Of a DNA stretch of 64,000 nucleotides, positions 35,106 to 44,905 are shown piece by piece (position 1 is the stretch's first letter; each line of letters opens with the position of its first letter). Made by a program: the position numbers and the translations under genes. The notes beneath the pieces are model-generated. The model did not search any database. It saw only the letters and a list, made by a program, of their open reading frames with translations, and was not told the DNA's origin. The DNA is from Larkinella insperata (GTDB taxonomy: Bacteria > Bacteroidota > Bacteroidia > Cytophagales > Spirosomataceae), in NCBI RefSeq assembly GCF_026248825.1, contig NZ_CP110973.1:5973501-6037500 (forward strand), read 5' to 3'.

Positions 35106-35591
35106 ATGCCAAGCTGGTATCAGGGAAAAATTCGCTATCAATTACAGGATCCCACCGGAAAATTTAAAACCATCAACGAAGCCTACTTGATTGACGCCGT
35201 TTCGTACACCGACGCCGAAGCCCGTTTGTACAAGGAGGTAGCCGCCAACACGCCCGATTTTACGGTGACGGCCATCAACCGGATGCGGCTGGCCGACCTG
35301 TTTCATTTCGAGGAAGGCGGAGAGACCTGGTACAAATGCAAGGTCGTGTTCATTACGGAGGACGATAAAGGCCGCGAAAAACGCATTGTGAACCAGATGC
35401 TGGTGAACGCCGAGAACGTCAAGCAGGCGTACGAACGCATTGAAATCAGCCTGCGCAACATGCTGATTCCGTTTGAAACGACGGACGTTAACACCACAAA
35501 AATTCTGGATATCTTCCCCTACGCGGAGGAAGAACGGTTACCGGCCAACCTGCGCCCCCTGAGTGAGGTGGTGGAACAGGAAGAAAATTAA
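35106..35591 (+). CDS. DUF4494 family protein
   Basis: The 161-residue protein begins PSWYQGKIRYQL and continues with TINEAYLIDAVSYTDAEARLY, both characteristic of the DUF4494 family restricted mainly to Bacteroidota. It is predicted soluble and cytoplasmic. No function is known. It is followed by a hairpin shared with the convergent FG-GAP lipoprotein gene. Confidence 0.9.
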   Translation: MPSWYQGKIRYQLQDPTGKFKTINEAYLIDAVSYTDAEARLYKEVAANTPDFTVTAINRMRLADLFHFEEGGETWYKCKVVFITEDDKGREKRIVNQMLVNAENVKQAYERIEISLRNMLIPFETTDVNTTKILDIFPYAEEERLPANLRPLSEVVEQEEN

Positions 35592-35601
35592 CAGCTTTGC
35601 T

Positions 35602-35640
35602 TCTTCGCCTTGTACGGCAATCGTTCGGACAAGGCGAAGA
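35602..35640. terminator. Hairpin between DUF4494 and the FG-GAP lipoprotein gene
   Basis: A 12-bp perfect stem, TCTTCGCCTTGT (35602-35613) with ACAAGGCGAAGA (35629-35640), closes a 15-base loop. The downstream T-runs are broken on both strands, so it is a weak intrinsic terminator or a stabilising 3' hairpin. Confidence 0.5.
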
Positions 35641-35650
35641 CTTCTTCTCG

Positions 35651-38600
35651 TTATTTCCGCGCCAGCGGCTGCAACGCAACCATCCGCTTCCCCCCTTTCG
35701 AATCAATGACTTCCAGGGCTTTAACCGCCTTGCCGATCGAAACCTCCCTGGCTGACTGGGAGAGAAACGATTGCCCGTAGTAAAACTCCAGCTTTTGTTT
35801 TTGCCCGTTTGCGTACTGCAGCGTGGCCGCTACGTCGGTCGGTTTCAACCGAACGGTTTGCGGAGCAGCGACCGAGCGGAACACCTTGAGCGGCCCCCGG
35901 TTCTGGGTTGCAACAACCCACGACGTCCCCGGACTGGCCCCCGACAATTGTACCAGCCCTTTGGCATTACCGGGAACGTAAAAACCGCTGGCGGCCGGAT
36001 TCAGGGGCTTGAATCCACCTTTGCCGTCGCCTTTCAGAAACAAGCCGTTCAGGGCATCGAGCCGCCCCACCAGCAGTTCGTTGCTGAAATCATTCCCCAC
36101 CAGCAACACGTCCGGATTACCGTCGTGGTCGAAGTCATCGGCCAGCATTCCAAAAACCGGGGCCGTCTGCGCCTGCATGGGCAAATCGTGCAGTTCAAAA
36201 CTCCCGTCTCCTTTGTTTTCCACGTAAGCCGATTTCATGTAGTTGGCTTCCAGCACAATGGCATCCTTCAATTCCTCTTCCTTCAGCAGTTTGTCGATGG
36301 TGGCCTCGGCAAAGTCTTTGTTCAACGGAAACCGGGCCCGCATGGCGATGATCTGACGAATCAGATCCTCCCGCCCATTAAAGGGGTATTCCCGGCGCTT
36401 GCCATCGGCGTCCGGAAAAAAGACCGTCGGAATGGCGTCGTAAAAACCGTTGTTGTCAAAATCCTTGGCGTACACCCGAACCGGTTCGGTTTCACTGGCG
36501 CGGGCCAGGGTGTTCAGGCCCAGGTTACCGGCAATGTAGTCCATATCACCATCCCGGTCGAAGTCTGCTGCCACCAGAGAATTCCACCAGCCGGTCGGAA
36601 CGGCCTTCGAGTTGGCCAGTTTGGGAGTCTGGAACGAAACGCCGTCGCGTTTATCAATCAGCAGTTTTCCCCGGTTGTTTTTCAGAATAGACAGCGGCAT
36701 CCATTCTCCCGCCAGCATCAGGTCGGGCCAGCCATCGTTGTCGGTATCGGTCCAGAGCGCATCGCAGACCAAACCAATGTTTTGCAGTTCGGGCGCCACG
36801 GTTTTGGTCACGTCCGTAAACTTCGGCTGTCCGGGCCGGGAATCATTACGCAGGATGAAACTCGAAACCGGACGGGGGTATTGTTGGGGTACCACGCGAC
36901 CGCCCACAAACAAATCCAGATCGCCGTCGCGGTCGTAATCGGCGGCTTTAACGCACGATTTACTCATGCGGTTTTGCGGCAGCGCCTGACCCGACACCGT
37001 AAACCGCCCTTTCCCGTCGTTTACGTAAAACCGGTCCTGGTAAGCGGCCGAATTGGGTTCCCCTTCGAAGCCCCCGCTGGCCACGTACAGATCCAGGTCA
37101 CCGTCGCCGTCGGCATCAAAGAGCAGGGACCCCATGTCTTCTTCCGGTTTGGCCTCCCCCGCCGGGCCGGGTAATAGATCCTGCGGGACCAGTTTTCCGG
37201 CCGCCGTCTGCAGCAGAAAGGTGCCCTTCTGCGTTCGCGATCCTCCGATAAATAAATCATCCAGGCCGTCGCCGTTGACATCCCCCACCGAAACCGCCGG
37301 TCCGTACTGCGACAATTTATGCGGCAGGAGTTTTTGCTGGTTAAAATCGATGTACTCCGGTTCCTGATGCACAAATTTCACCTGGAGGGAGTCCGTCACA
37401 TCCCGAAACAAGGTTCCGGCGGGCGGGGTGGTCGGCAACGTGGCGGTTTCGGTTGCGTTTTTCACGTCAACCGTCAGCACTTGATTGGCTTTCACGTTCC
37501 GGAGCGTTTGCGACTTGCCGGGTTTGCCGTTCTGGGCGGGCCAGCTAATCCGAACTTCCTCAATCACCTGGGCATCACCCAAGCCGAAATGGGCGGCATT
37601 CTCCATCGTAGAGAGATAGCCCCGGTAAATGGTGTGTTCGTAGACCTGCTGCTGGCCTTTTCCGTATTTGAGTTCGACAAAAGCCCCAAGACCCATTCGG
37701 TTCTGCTCGCTGCCTTTAAAGCGGATGCGGAGGTAGTTGGCCTGCTGCGGTTTCTGCTCCACCAGGTTGTTGCGGTACACAAACGCGGAATCGTTGATGT
37801 TGTTGATCACCATGTCCAGATCGCCGTCGTTGTCCAGATCACCGTAGGCCGCCCCGCCCGAAAACGCCGGGGTCTGTAACCCCCACTCGCGGGACACATC
37901 CGAAAACGTCAGGTTGCCCCCGTTATTCTTGAAGGCGTAATTGTTGATTTTGATCACCGGAATCTGGCTCAGCATAAACTCTTTGGTGGCGACCGACGAG
38001 TTGTTGGCGTAATACATCATAAAATCCCGGTCGGTAATGTCTTTGGGAAAGCCATTGGTGACCACGATATCCCGAAAGCCGTCGTGATCGAAGTCCACGG
38101 CCAGCGGAGTCCAGCTCCAATCGGTGGCGGCCACGCCCGCCATCAGGCTCACTTCGCTGAATACCGGTTCGCGTGTGCCGGGCCGAAAACCCTGGTTGAT
38201 CTGCAGCGTGTTGCGCATGTACTGGTATTGGTACTGAAATTCTTCGTTGTTCAGGTAGTTCTGGTAGTTGTTCGGTGGAATAAACATTTTTTTCCGCTGG
38301 TTGTCGCCCGGTAACATATCCAGTACGACGATATCCATCAATCCATCGTTGTTTAGGTCGGTAATGTCATTGCCCATCGCCGACATACTGGTATGTTTGA
38401 AGAAAGCGCCGGCCCGGTCGGAAAAGGCGGGTCGGTCAAAGCCCCCGTTCTGGTTGTTGATGAAGAAATGATCTTCAGACAGAAAGTCGTTTGTAATGTA
38501 AATATCCTTCCAGCCATCGCGGTTAATGTCGCAAATATTCAAGCCCAACCCGTATCCTTCCAGTTGGATGCCGGTTTCTTTCGACACATCGGTAAAAACC

Positions 38601-39304
38601 GGATGCCCAAGTTTTGCATCAAAGTCATTGCGATAAAGCCGGTCGGTGGTGGGCGATGAGCCGTCCGTGACTTTCTTGCGGTACGCACTCGGATACTTCT
38701 CGGCCATGTTGGTCAGCACAAACAGGTCCAGATCGCCGTCGTTGTCGTAGTCGAAGAAAGCCGCGTTGGTCGTATATCCATCATCGGCAATGCCATATTC
38801 TTTGGCCATTTCCTTGAAAACCGGGATGTTGTCCTTCTGACCCTTCCAGCCCTGATTGACAAACAGCATGTTTTCCCGCTCGTGCGCGGATTTCCGGATG
38901 GTTGCCCCGACGTATATATCCAGGAGTCCATCGTTATTGATGTCGACCAGCGCCACTCCTGAGCACCATTTGCCGGCTCCGCCAACACCCGCCTGTTCCG
39001 TGATATCCGTAAACTTAAAGTCACCTTTGTTCAGATAGAGCCGGTTAGCGACCAGGTTGCCCGTAAAAAAGACGTCCTGCAGGCTGTCGTTGTTGAAATC
39101 GCCGATGGCTACCCCACCCCCATTATAAAAGTAGTCGATGTCCAGGATGCTCATGGTGTCCTTTTCGAGCATCTGATTCGAAAAACGGATACCTGTTTCA
39201 TTAGCAGGCAGTAAGCTAAAAAGTGACGAGTTAGTCCATTGACAGGAGGAGAAGAAGGTGCCCAGCAACGCGAAGAGCAGCCCGGAAATAAACCGACGGA
39301 ACAT
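35651..39304 (-). CDS. FG-GAP/VCBS-repeat ASPIC/UnbV lipoprotein
   Basis: The 1217-residue precursor has a lipoprotein signal ending in GTFFSSC (Cys about residue 21). It is made of many FG-GAP/VCBS repeats whose Ca-binding-like loops read DYDNDGDLDLFV, DLNNDGLMDIVV, DFDHDGFRDIVV, DVNGDGLDDLFIGG and DADGDGDLDLYV. An ASPIC/UnbV domain sits near residues 530-600 (AHFGLGDAQVIEEVRISWP). These form beta-propellers on the cell surface. Large proteins of this class in Bacteroidota usually lie beside SusC/SusD pairs, as here (divergent, 387 bases apart). Ligand and function are unknown. The start at 39304 is chosen at the lipoprotein signal; the open frame extends 20 codons upstream. Confidence 0.9.
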   Translation of the reverse strand: MFRRFISGLLFALLGTFFSSCQWTNSSLFSLLPANETGIRFSNQMLEKDTMSILDIDYFYNGGGVAIGDFNNDSLQDVFFTGNLVANRLYLNKGDFKFTDITEQAGVGGAGKWCSGVALVDINNDGLLDIYVGATIRKSAHERENMLFVNQGWKGQKDNIPVFKEMAKEYGIADDGYTTNAAFFDYDNDGDLDLFVLTNMAEKYPSAYRKKVTDGSSPTTDRLYRNDFDAKLGHPVFTDVSKETGIQLEGYGLGLNICDINRDGWKDIYITNDFLSEDHFFINNQNGGFDRPAFSDRAGAFFKHTSMSAMGNDITDLNNDGLMDIVVLDMLPGDNQRKKMFIPPNNYQNYLNNEEFQYQYQYMRNTLQINQGFRPGTREPVFSEVSLMAGVAATDWSWTPLAVDFDHDGFRDIVVTNGFPKDITDRDFMMYYANNSSVATKEFMLSQIPVIKINNYAFKNNGGNLTFSDVSREWGLQTPAFSGGAAYGDLDNDGDLDMVINNINDSAFVYRNNLVEQKPQQANYLRIRFKGSEQNRMGLGAFVELKYGKGQQQVYEHTIYRGYLSTMENAAHFGLGDAQVIEEVRISWPAQNGKPGKSQTLRNVKANQVLTVDVKNATETATLPTTPPAGTLFRDVTDSLQVKFVHQEPEYIDFNQQKLLPHKLSQYGPAVSVGDVNGDGLDDLFIGGSRTQKGTFLLQTAAGKLVPQDLLPGPAGEAKPEEDMGSLLFDADGDGDLDLYVASGGFEGEPNSAAYQDRFYVNDGKGRFTVSGQALPQNRMSKSCVKAADYDRDGDLDLFVGGRVVPQQYPRPVSSFILRNDSRPGQPKFTDVTKTVAPELQNIGLVCDALWTDTDNDGWPDLMLAGEWMPLSILKNNRGKLLIDKRDGVSFQTPKLANSKAVPTGWWNSLVAADFDRDGDMDYIAGNLGLNTLARASETEPVRVYAKDFDNNGFYDAIPTVFFPDADGKRREYPFNGREDLIRQIIAMRARFPLNKDFAEATIDKLLKEEELKDAIVLEANYMKSAYVENKGDGSFELHDLPMQAQTAPVFGMLADDFDHDGNPDVLLVGNDFSNELLVGRLDALNGLFLKGDGKGGFKPLNPAASGFYVPGNAKGLVQLSGASPGTSWVVATQNRGPLKVFRSVAAPQTVRLKPTDVAATLQYANGQKQKLEFYYGQSFLSQSAREVSIGKAVKALEVIDSKGGKRMVALQPLARK

Positions 39305-39691
39305 ACTTGTAGAATAATATACCAGATTGATAAAGTACAAAAAGTCAAAAATGAATAGTTCCAAGAATTGCGAAGCCGAAAACTCACTTTTTCAGCTTGC
39401 TCAGGGTTAGGGAGAAAAAGATCATTGCGGAGACAAATTAAACGAAAATGTTGTGTTTCTGACTGCTAGTAAGCTAATAATCAATTCGTACCAAAAAATA
39501 TTATCCTCTTTCTAGCTCCCGTTATCTGCTCCATAATTTGCTAACATTCAATATAATACAAGGAAATCCCGGTAACTTATAATAAAATGTTGCGACACGT
39601 ATTTTTATAATATTCTTTAGAAAATTTTGAAGTATCTGATAAGACAACTTATTTTAGTACGAAAATAAAACCAATTATTACAAAACCTATT
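39305..39691. other. AT-rich divergent region before susC
   Basis: This 387-base stretch between the FG-GAP lipoprotein gene and susC has no gene. It is strongly AT-rich compared with its surroundings and contains one plausible promoter (39626-39657) toward susC. No clear palindrome or extracytoplasmic-sigma site was found, and no susR/anti-sigma gene lies next to it. Confidence 0.5.
39626..39657 (+). promoter_or_regulatory. Candidate promoter of susC
   Basis: TTTG (39626-39629), 20 bases, then TATTTTAG (39650-39657), which matches TAnnTTTG at seven of eight positions. The leader to the ATG at 39692 would be about 30 bases. Confidence 0.45.
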
Positions 39692-42600
39692 ATGAAAGCA
39701 CAATTCTACAGATTGTTTCAGTCTGCGTGCGTGGGTGTGTTCGTGCTGTTATGGAGCATGAATGTAATGGCCCAGGAGCGCCGAGTCACAGGAAAAGTAA
39801 CAGGTGCCGACGGTCCGGTTCCCGGAGCAAACGTCGTTTTAAAAGGAACCACCACGGGTTCATCCACTGACGCCAATGGCGAATTTGCGCTCTCCATCCG
39901 GGGCCAAAATCCTACCCTAGTCATCTCCGCCATCGGTTTTAAATCGAAAGAAGTGGCCGTTGGTAACCGGAGTACCGTTGACATCGCGCTGGAAGACGAT
40001 GTTACCGCCCTGAGTGAAGTGGTTGTTACAGGTTATACCACCGATAACCGCCGTGAAACGACGGGTGCGGTTTCGACGGTCAAGTCCAAAGATTTAACGG
40101 CAGTTCCTTCCGGTAACGTCGAGCAGCAGTTGCAGGGTCGTGTTCCGGGGGTGACGGTTATTACCAACGGACAACCCGGTACGGCCAGTCAGGTTCGGGT
40201 CCGGGGTTTTGGTTCTTTTGGAGGTAACAGCCCGCTGATCGTTGTTGACGGGGTTCCGGTCGGCTCATCGGACATCATTGCGCCGGACGACATTGAGTCA
40301 ACAACGGTTCTGAAGGATGCGGCTGCAGCTTCCATTTACGGAGCCCGGGCCGCCAGCGGGGTAATCGTTTATACGACCAAGAAAGGATCAAAAACCGCTC
40401 GTAAATTATCCGTAACGTACGATGGCCAGTATGGGATTACCACACCAGGCCAGGGTCAGCAGATGATGAACCCGACCGATTTTGCCAACTGGACCTGGAA
40501 TGCCTTCCGGAACTCGGGTTGGAAACCGGGCGACAAAGAATGGACGCATCCGCAGTTTGGCAACGGCGCGCAGCCGGTTATTCCGGATTACATCAACGTC
40601 GGGGGCCGTTCAGGTGTTGTGGGCACGATTAATCTGGAAGCGGAACGTGCCAAGTACAACATTGACCCCTCACGCGGGGCCATTTATCAGGTCGTCAGAG
40701 CCAACAAAGAAGGAACAGATTGGTACAAAGCCATTACCCGCAACGCTCCGCTGACCCGCCACACGCTCGGTTTTTCGGGTAGTTCGGAAAGCGCCCGCTA
40801 CTACGTCAGCTTTACGGCTCAGCAACAGGCGGGTATCCTGAAATACAATGACTTCAGCCGCTATACCTTCCGGACAAACACGGAATTTGACCTGTCGCCC
40901 AAAGTGCGGATTGGTGAAAGCCTCCAGTTTACGTACCGTTCGGTTGTCGGTCAGATGGGAGGAAACGGAGGCCAGGGTGTTGCCGCCGACGAAAACCCGA
41001 TTCTGGGTGCCTTTCGGATCCCGTCAATTATCCCGATTTATGATGAATTTGGCGGATATGCCGGAACGGCAGCCAAAGGCTTCAACAACCCGCGGAACCC
41101 GGTTGCCGAACGCGACAACCTGAAAAACAACCGGGCCTTCAACGGTAACGCGTTTGGAAACATCTATTTGGAATACGACCCAATTCCGGGACTGACCCTC
41201 CGCAGCTCCATCGGCGGTCAATATGATAATTTCTATAACGTAGGCTACAACCGTATCCAGTACGAAAACTCGGAAAATAACGGTAGCTTCGGCTACAACG
41301 AAGGAGGTGGCTACCTGTTCCGCTGGACCTTAACCAACACGGCTACCTACAAGAAAAAATTCGGTTTGCACGGTCTTGATCTGCTCGTCGGTCAGGAAGC
41401 CCTCAACGACGGTGCCGGTCGGAACATGAACGGTAACGGTTTAAATCCGTTCTCAATCGACCCCGATTACATTACGCTGTCTACAACCTCCGCTTCGGGC
41501 CGGGTTGTTAACAGTAGCTATTTCAAAGGCGTTAATTTCTATTCGCTCTTTGGCCGGGCGGTGTATAACTTCAATGACAAATACATCATTACCGGCGTAA
41601 TTCGTCGGGACGGTTCGTCGCGGTTCGGTGCCAACAATCGGTACGGGGTTTTCCCAGCCTTCTCAGCCGCCTGGCGCCTTTCTTCGGAAGAATTCATGAA
41701 GAGTGTCACCTGGATCACCGACCTGAAAGTACGCGGGGGTTACGGAACCATGGGTAACTCAAACAACGTCGACCCCAACAACCAGTATAGCTTGTACGGC
41801 GCCAACATTGGGCAGTCGGCGTATGACCTCAACGGTACCAACACCAGCACGCTGGAAGGTTATTACCGGACCCGGATTGGTAACCCCGATGCCCGCTGGG
41901 AAACCAGTATCACCAAAAACATCGGTTTGGATGGTACCTTCTTCAACGGCAAACTGGATATCGTGCTTGATTTCTGGCAAAAAGACAGCAAAGACCTGTT
42001 GTTTCGCGTCCCCATTCCAGCCACGATTGGTTTCCGGGCAACGGCACCGTTCGTTAACATCGGTAAAATGTCCAATAAAGGGATTGACCTGCAAATCATT
42101 ACCCGGGGACGGTTCAACAACGATTTCGGCTACGAAGTCAACCTGACGGGTGGTATTCTGGACAACAAAATTGTTGCCCTCTCTCCCGGTCAGACCTACA
42201 TTACGGATGTAAACCCAGGCTTCCGGGGGATCAACCCAATTCGTAACCAGATCGGCTACTCAATCTCCTCGTTCTACGGCTACAAAGTACTTGGACTCTT
42301 CCAGAATCAGGAAGAAGTTACCGCTTCACCTGAACAAGCAGGAAAAGGGGTTGGTCGGTTCCGGTATGCTGACCTGAACGGCGACAACGTTATCAACGAT
42401 GCTGACCGGACCTACCTGGGCAGCCCGGTTCCGAAATTCAGTGGCGGTTTGAACCTGAAACTGACCTACAAAAATTTCGAAGTGGAGACGTACATGAACG
42501 CATTCCTGGGCAACAAGATTTTCAACGTTTCGAAACTGTTTACCGACTTCTACCCGACATTCTCGGGAGCAGCCATCAGCGAACGCGTGAAAAATTCCTG

Positions 42601-42934
42601 GACGCCGACCAATACGAACACGGATATCCCCATTTTCGAAAGCGCTTCGAACTTCAGCACCAACTCGCAGTCCAACTCGTTCTTTGTGGAAGATGGCTCG
42701 TACATGCGGATGCAGAACATTACGCTGGGCTACCGCTTCTCACCGGGTCTGATCAACAAACTCAAAATACAACGTGCCCGGGTATTCGTTTCAACCAATA
42801 ACCTCTTCACCATCACGAAATACCAGGGTCTGGATCCAGGTGTAGGGGGAAATGCCGATACGAATTTCGGGATCGATGTGGGTAACTACCCGATCACCAG
42901 AAGCTTCACCGCCGGTTTGAGCATTGGCTTCTAA
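39692..42934 (+). CDS. SusC/RagA-type TonB-linked outer-membrane receptor
   Basis: The 1080-residue precursor has a signal peptide (about 1-27, MNVMA before QERRVTG). A carboxypeptidase-like regulatory domain follows (about 30-105; VTGKVTGADGPVPGANVVLKG), then the TonB-box/plug start ALSEVVVTGYTT and plug domain (about 115-230; VDGVPVGSSDIIAPDDIEST), and a C-terminal beta-barrel ending in an aromatic residue (SFTAGLSIGF). With the SusD-like gene 46 bases downstream it forms an uptake complex for a large nutrient, probably a glycan or peptide. No glycan-degrading enzyme is next to it, so the substrate cannot be named. Confidence 0.95.
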   Translation: MKAQFYRLFQSACVGVFVLLWSMNVMAQERRVTGKVTGADGPVPGANVVLKGTTTGSSTDANGEFALSIRGQNPTLVISAIGFKSKEVAVGNRSTVDIALEDDVTALSEVVVTGYTTDNRRETTGAVSTVKSKDLTAVPSGNVEQQLQGRVPGVTVITNGQPGTASQVRVRGFGSFGGNSPLIVVDGVPVGSSDIIAPDDIESTTVLKDAAAASIYGARAASGVIVYTTKKGSKTARKLSVTYDGQYGITTPGQGQQMMNPTDFANWTWNAFRNSGWKPGDKEWTHPQFGNGAQPVIPDYINVGGRSGVVGTINLEAERAKYNIDPSRGAIYQVVRANKEGTDWYKAITRNAPLTRHTLGFSGSSESARYYVSFTAQQQAGILKYNDFSRYTFRTNTEFDLSPKVRIGESLQFTYRSVVGQMGGNGGQGVAADENPILGAFRIPSIIPIYDEFGGYAGTAAKGFNNPRNPVAERDNLKNNRAFNGNAFGNIYLEYDPIPGLTLRSSIGGQYDNFYNVGYNRIQYENSENNGSFGYNEGGGYLFRWTLTNTATYKKKFGLHGLDLLVGQEALNDGAGRNMNGNGLNPFSIDPDYITLSTTSASGRVVNSSYFKGVNFYSLFGRAVYNFNDKYIITGVIRRDGSSRFGANNRYGVFPAFSAAWRLSSEEFMKSVTWITDLKVRGGYGTMGNSNNVDPNNQYSLYGANIGQSAYDLNGTNTSTLEGYYRTRIGNPDARWETSITKNIGLDGTFFNGKLDIVLDFWQKDSKDLLFRVPIPATIGFRATAPFVNIGKMSNKGIDLQIITRGRFNNDFGYEVNLTGGILDNKIVALSPGQTYITDVNPGFRGINPIRNQIGYSISSFYGYKVLGLFQNQEEVTASPEQAGKGVGRFRYADLNGDNVINDADRTYLGSPVPKFSGGLNLKLTYKNFEVETYMNAFLGNKIFNVSKLFTDFYPTFSGAAISERVKNSWTPTNTNTDIPIFESASNFSTNSQSNSFFVEDGSYMRMQNITLGYRFSPGLINKLKIQRARVFVSTNNLFTITKYQGLDPGVGGNADTNFGIDVGNYPITRSFTAGLSIGF

Positions 42935-42980
42935 TTTGTACCCATCTACAGTTTGATTTAGTATAAGCTACTTACAAAAA

Positions 42981-44729
42981 ATGAAAAGAATATATAACAA
43001 AGTGGCTGTCACCACAGCCGTTACCTTAACGCTCACTCTGGTAGGGTACTCCTGCAAGGACTCGTTCCTGGAGGTGTTGCCAACGGGTCAGGTGAGCAGT
43101 ACCCAGCTCACCACCAAAAAAGGGTTGGATGGTGCATTGATTTCCGTCTATGGGCAGCTGAACGGGCGCGAACAGCGGATGGCGAGCCCTTCCAACTGGG
43201 TTTGGGGCAGTATTCGCGGGGGAGACGCCAACAAGGGAACAGACCCTGGTGACTTCAGCGACATCAACCCCATTCAGCGTTTCGAATACCTGCCGAGCCA
43301 GGGGGTTATCCTCGAGAAATGGCAGGGAAACTACGAAGGAGTCGCGCGCGCCAACGCTATTCTGCGTTTGCTGCCCAACGCCGGTCCTGACGTCAGCGCA
43401 TCGGACAAAACCCAGATTGAAGCCGAAACCCGCTTCCTGCGTTCGCATTTTTACTTTGAACTGAAACGGGGTTATAACAACGTCCCTTACGTAGACGAAA
43501 CCGTGGATTACGGCACGGGCATCGAGAAAGTAAAGAATGATCAGGACATCTGGCCGAAAATTGAAGCTGACATGAAGTTCGCTTACGAGAGTTTGCCGGA
43601 AACACAGGCCTCTGTAGGACGGGCCAATAAATGGGCGGCAGCGGCTTATCTGGCGAAAATTTACATGTACCAGAAAAAGTTCACCGAAGCCAAAGCCTTG
43701 TACGACCTAATCATTCCCAATGGAAAAACGTCTAACGGCAAGAAATATGGCCTGGTACCCCGTTACGCCGATCTGTATCGTCCCGCTAACGACAACAACG
43801 AGGAGTCGGTCTTTGCGGTTCAGTCGGCTTCAGGAACGGGAAGCGTCAACAACGCCAACCCCGAGTTCGACCTGAACTATCCGTACAATACGGGTCCGAA
43901 CGGTCCGGCGGGCTGCTGCGGATTCTTTGCGCCGAGCTTCGAATTGGCTAACTCTTACCGTACCGACGCGAACGGTTTGCCCCTGCTGGATAAGTCGTAT
44001 AACCTGCCAGCTAACGCGCTGAAAAATGACATGGGCATCAAGTCGGATGTAGCGTTTACACCCGATCCCGGCAACGTTGACCCGCGTCTTGACCATACCA
44101 TCGGTCGTCGGGGTATTCCCTTCCTGGACTGGATCGTAATGCCGGGCTACGACTGGATTCGCAACCAGCCTAACGCTGGTCCTTACATTACGAAAAAATA
44201 CGTATGGTATAAGGCTGACGAATCGCTGGTCGACAAAAGCTCCTGGACCCCCGCTTACACGGCCATGAATTACACCATTATCCGGTACGCTGACGTGTTG
44301 CTGATGGCGGCTGAAGCGGAAATTGAAGCAGGTTCTTTATCTAAAGCCCTTGAATACACGAACATAGTCCGTAAACGGGCGGCCAATCCGGAGGGCTTCG
44401 TTGTAAATGCAGGCAAGCCCGCAGCGAAATACGTCATCAGTGAGTATCCAGCTTCGGCTTTCGCTACCAAGGATGCAGCGCGGGCCGCCGTGCGGTTTGA
44501 ACGGAAACTGGAACTGGCCATGGAAGGCCACCGGTTCTTTGATCTGGTACGCTGGGGAACGGCGGAGAAAGAGGTTAACGATTACCTGAAATACGACAGC
44601 CAGTTCCTGCCAGGTGCGCTCGGCAGTGGTGCCAAATTCACCCCGAACAAAAACGAGTACCTGCCGATTCCGCAGAGCCAGATCGATATTCTCGGGGCCG
44701 ATGTGCTGAAGCAGAACGCCGGTTATTAA
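42981..44729 (+). CDS. SusD/RagB-type nutrient-binding lipoprotein
   Basis: The 582-residue precursor has a lipoprotein signal with LVGYSC (Cys near residue 25) and the SusD N-terminus (DSFLEVLPTGQVSSTQL). Helical tetratricopeptide-like repeats follow, with EAKALYDLII and ILRLLPNAG, and the C-terminal RagB/SusD motif RFERKLELAMEGHRFFDLVRWG (about residues 512-533, shown here as two overlapping parts: RFERKLELAMEGHR and RFFDLVRWG). It lids the SusC barrel and binds the incoming substrate. A terminator follows, so the operon in this window is just susC-susD. Confidence 0.95.
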   Translation: MKRIYNKVAVTTAVTLTLTLVGYSCKDSFLEVLPTGQVSSTQLTTKKGLDGALISVYGQLNGREQRMASPSNWVWGSIRGGDANKGTDPGDFSDINPIQRFEYLPSQGVILEKWQGNYEGVARANAILRLLPNAGPDVSASDKTQIEAETRFLRSHFYFELKRGYNNVPYVDETVDYGTGIEKVKNDQDIWPKIEADMKFAYESLPETQASVGRANKWAAAAYLAKIYMYQKKFTEAKALYDLIIPNGKTSNGKKYGLVPRYADLYRPANDNNEESVFAVQSASGTGSVNNANPEFDLNYPYNTGPNGPAGCCGFFAPSFELANSYRTDANGLPLLDKSYNLPANALKNDMGIKSDVAFTPDPGNVDPRLDHTIGRRGIPFLDWIVMPGYDWIRNQPNAGPYITKKYVWYKADESLVDKSSWTPAYTAMNYTIIRYADVLLMAAEAEIEAGSLSKALEYTNIVRKRAANPEGFVVNAGKPAAKYVISEYPASAFATKDAARAAVRFERKLELAMEGHRFFDLVRWGTAEKEVNDYLKYDSQFLPGALGSGAKFTPNKNEYLPIPQSQIDILGADVLKQNAGY

Positions 44730-44757
44730 TTCGTCACGTACTAATTATTGTATCAAT

Positions 44758-44793
44758 AAAGAGGTGGAACGCTTGTTTCACCTCTTTTTTTGT
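44758..44793 (+). terminator. Strong intrinsic terminator of susCD
   Basis: A 13-bp stem (one G-U pair) begins AAAGAGGTG (44758-44766) and closes on CACCTCTTT (44779-44787) with a GCTT loop, followed by a run of seven T. Confidence 0.9.
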
Positions 44794-44830
44794 CTACTTT
44801 CAGGTTGGTCGCTCTGGCTAACCAGTCAAA

Positions 44831-44867
44831 ATCACAAAATCCTGTACGGTATCGCAAAATCCTGCAC
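44831..44867 (+). promoter_or_regulatory. Tandem 17-of-20-bp direct repeat, candidate AraC-type operator
   Basis: ATCACAAAATCCTGTAC (44831-44847) is repeated as ATCGCAAAATCCTGCAC (44851-44867), 15 of 17 bases identical and exactly 20 bases apart. Two head-to-tail half-sites on one face of the helix, ending at the -33 element, are the layout of AraC-family activator sites. The HMA-AraC regulator at 47718 is the obvious candidate. Confidence 0.55.
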
Positions 44868-44898
44868 TTGTTTTTGCCAGCGGGAAGCTCTACTTTTG
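44868..44898 (+). promoter_or_regulatory. Promoter of the metal-handling cluster
   Basis: TTG (44868-44870), 20 bases, then a perfect TACTTTTG (44891-44898). The first gene starts 7 bases after the -7 element. The direct repeat abuts the -33 element. Confidence 0.55.
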
Positions 44899-44905
44899 AA
44901 CTGTC

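Noticed and set aside
35106..39304. Treating the FG-GAP lipoprotein and SusC/SusD genes as a polysaccharide utilisation locus
   Set aside because: There is no glycoside hydrolase, polysaccharide lyase or sulfatase gene nearby, so the substrate and PUL label are not supported.
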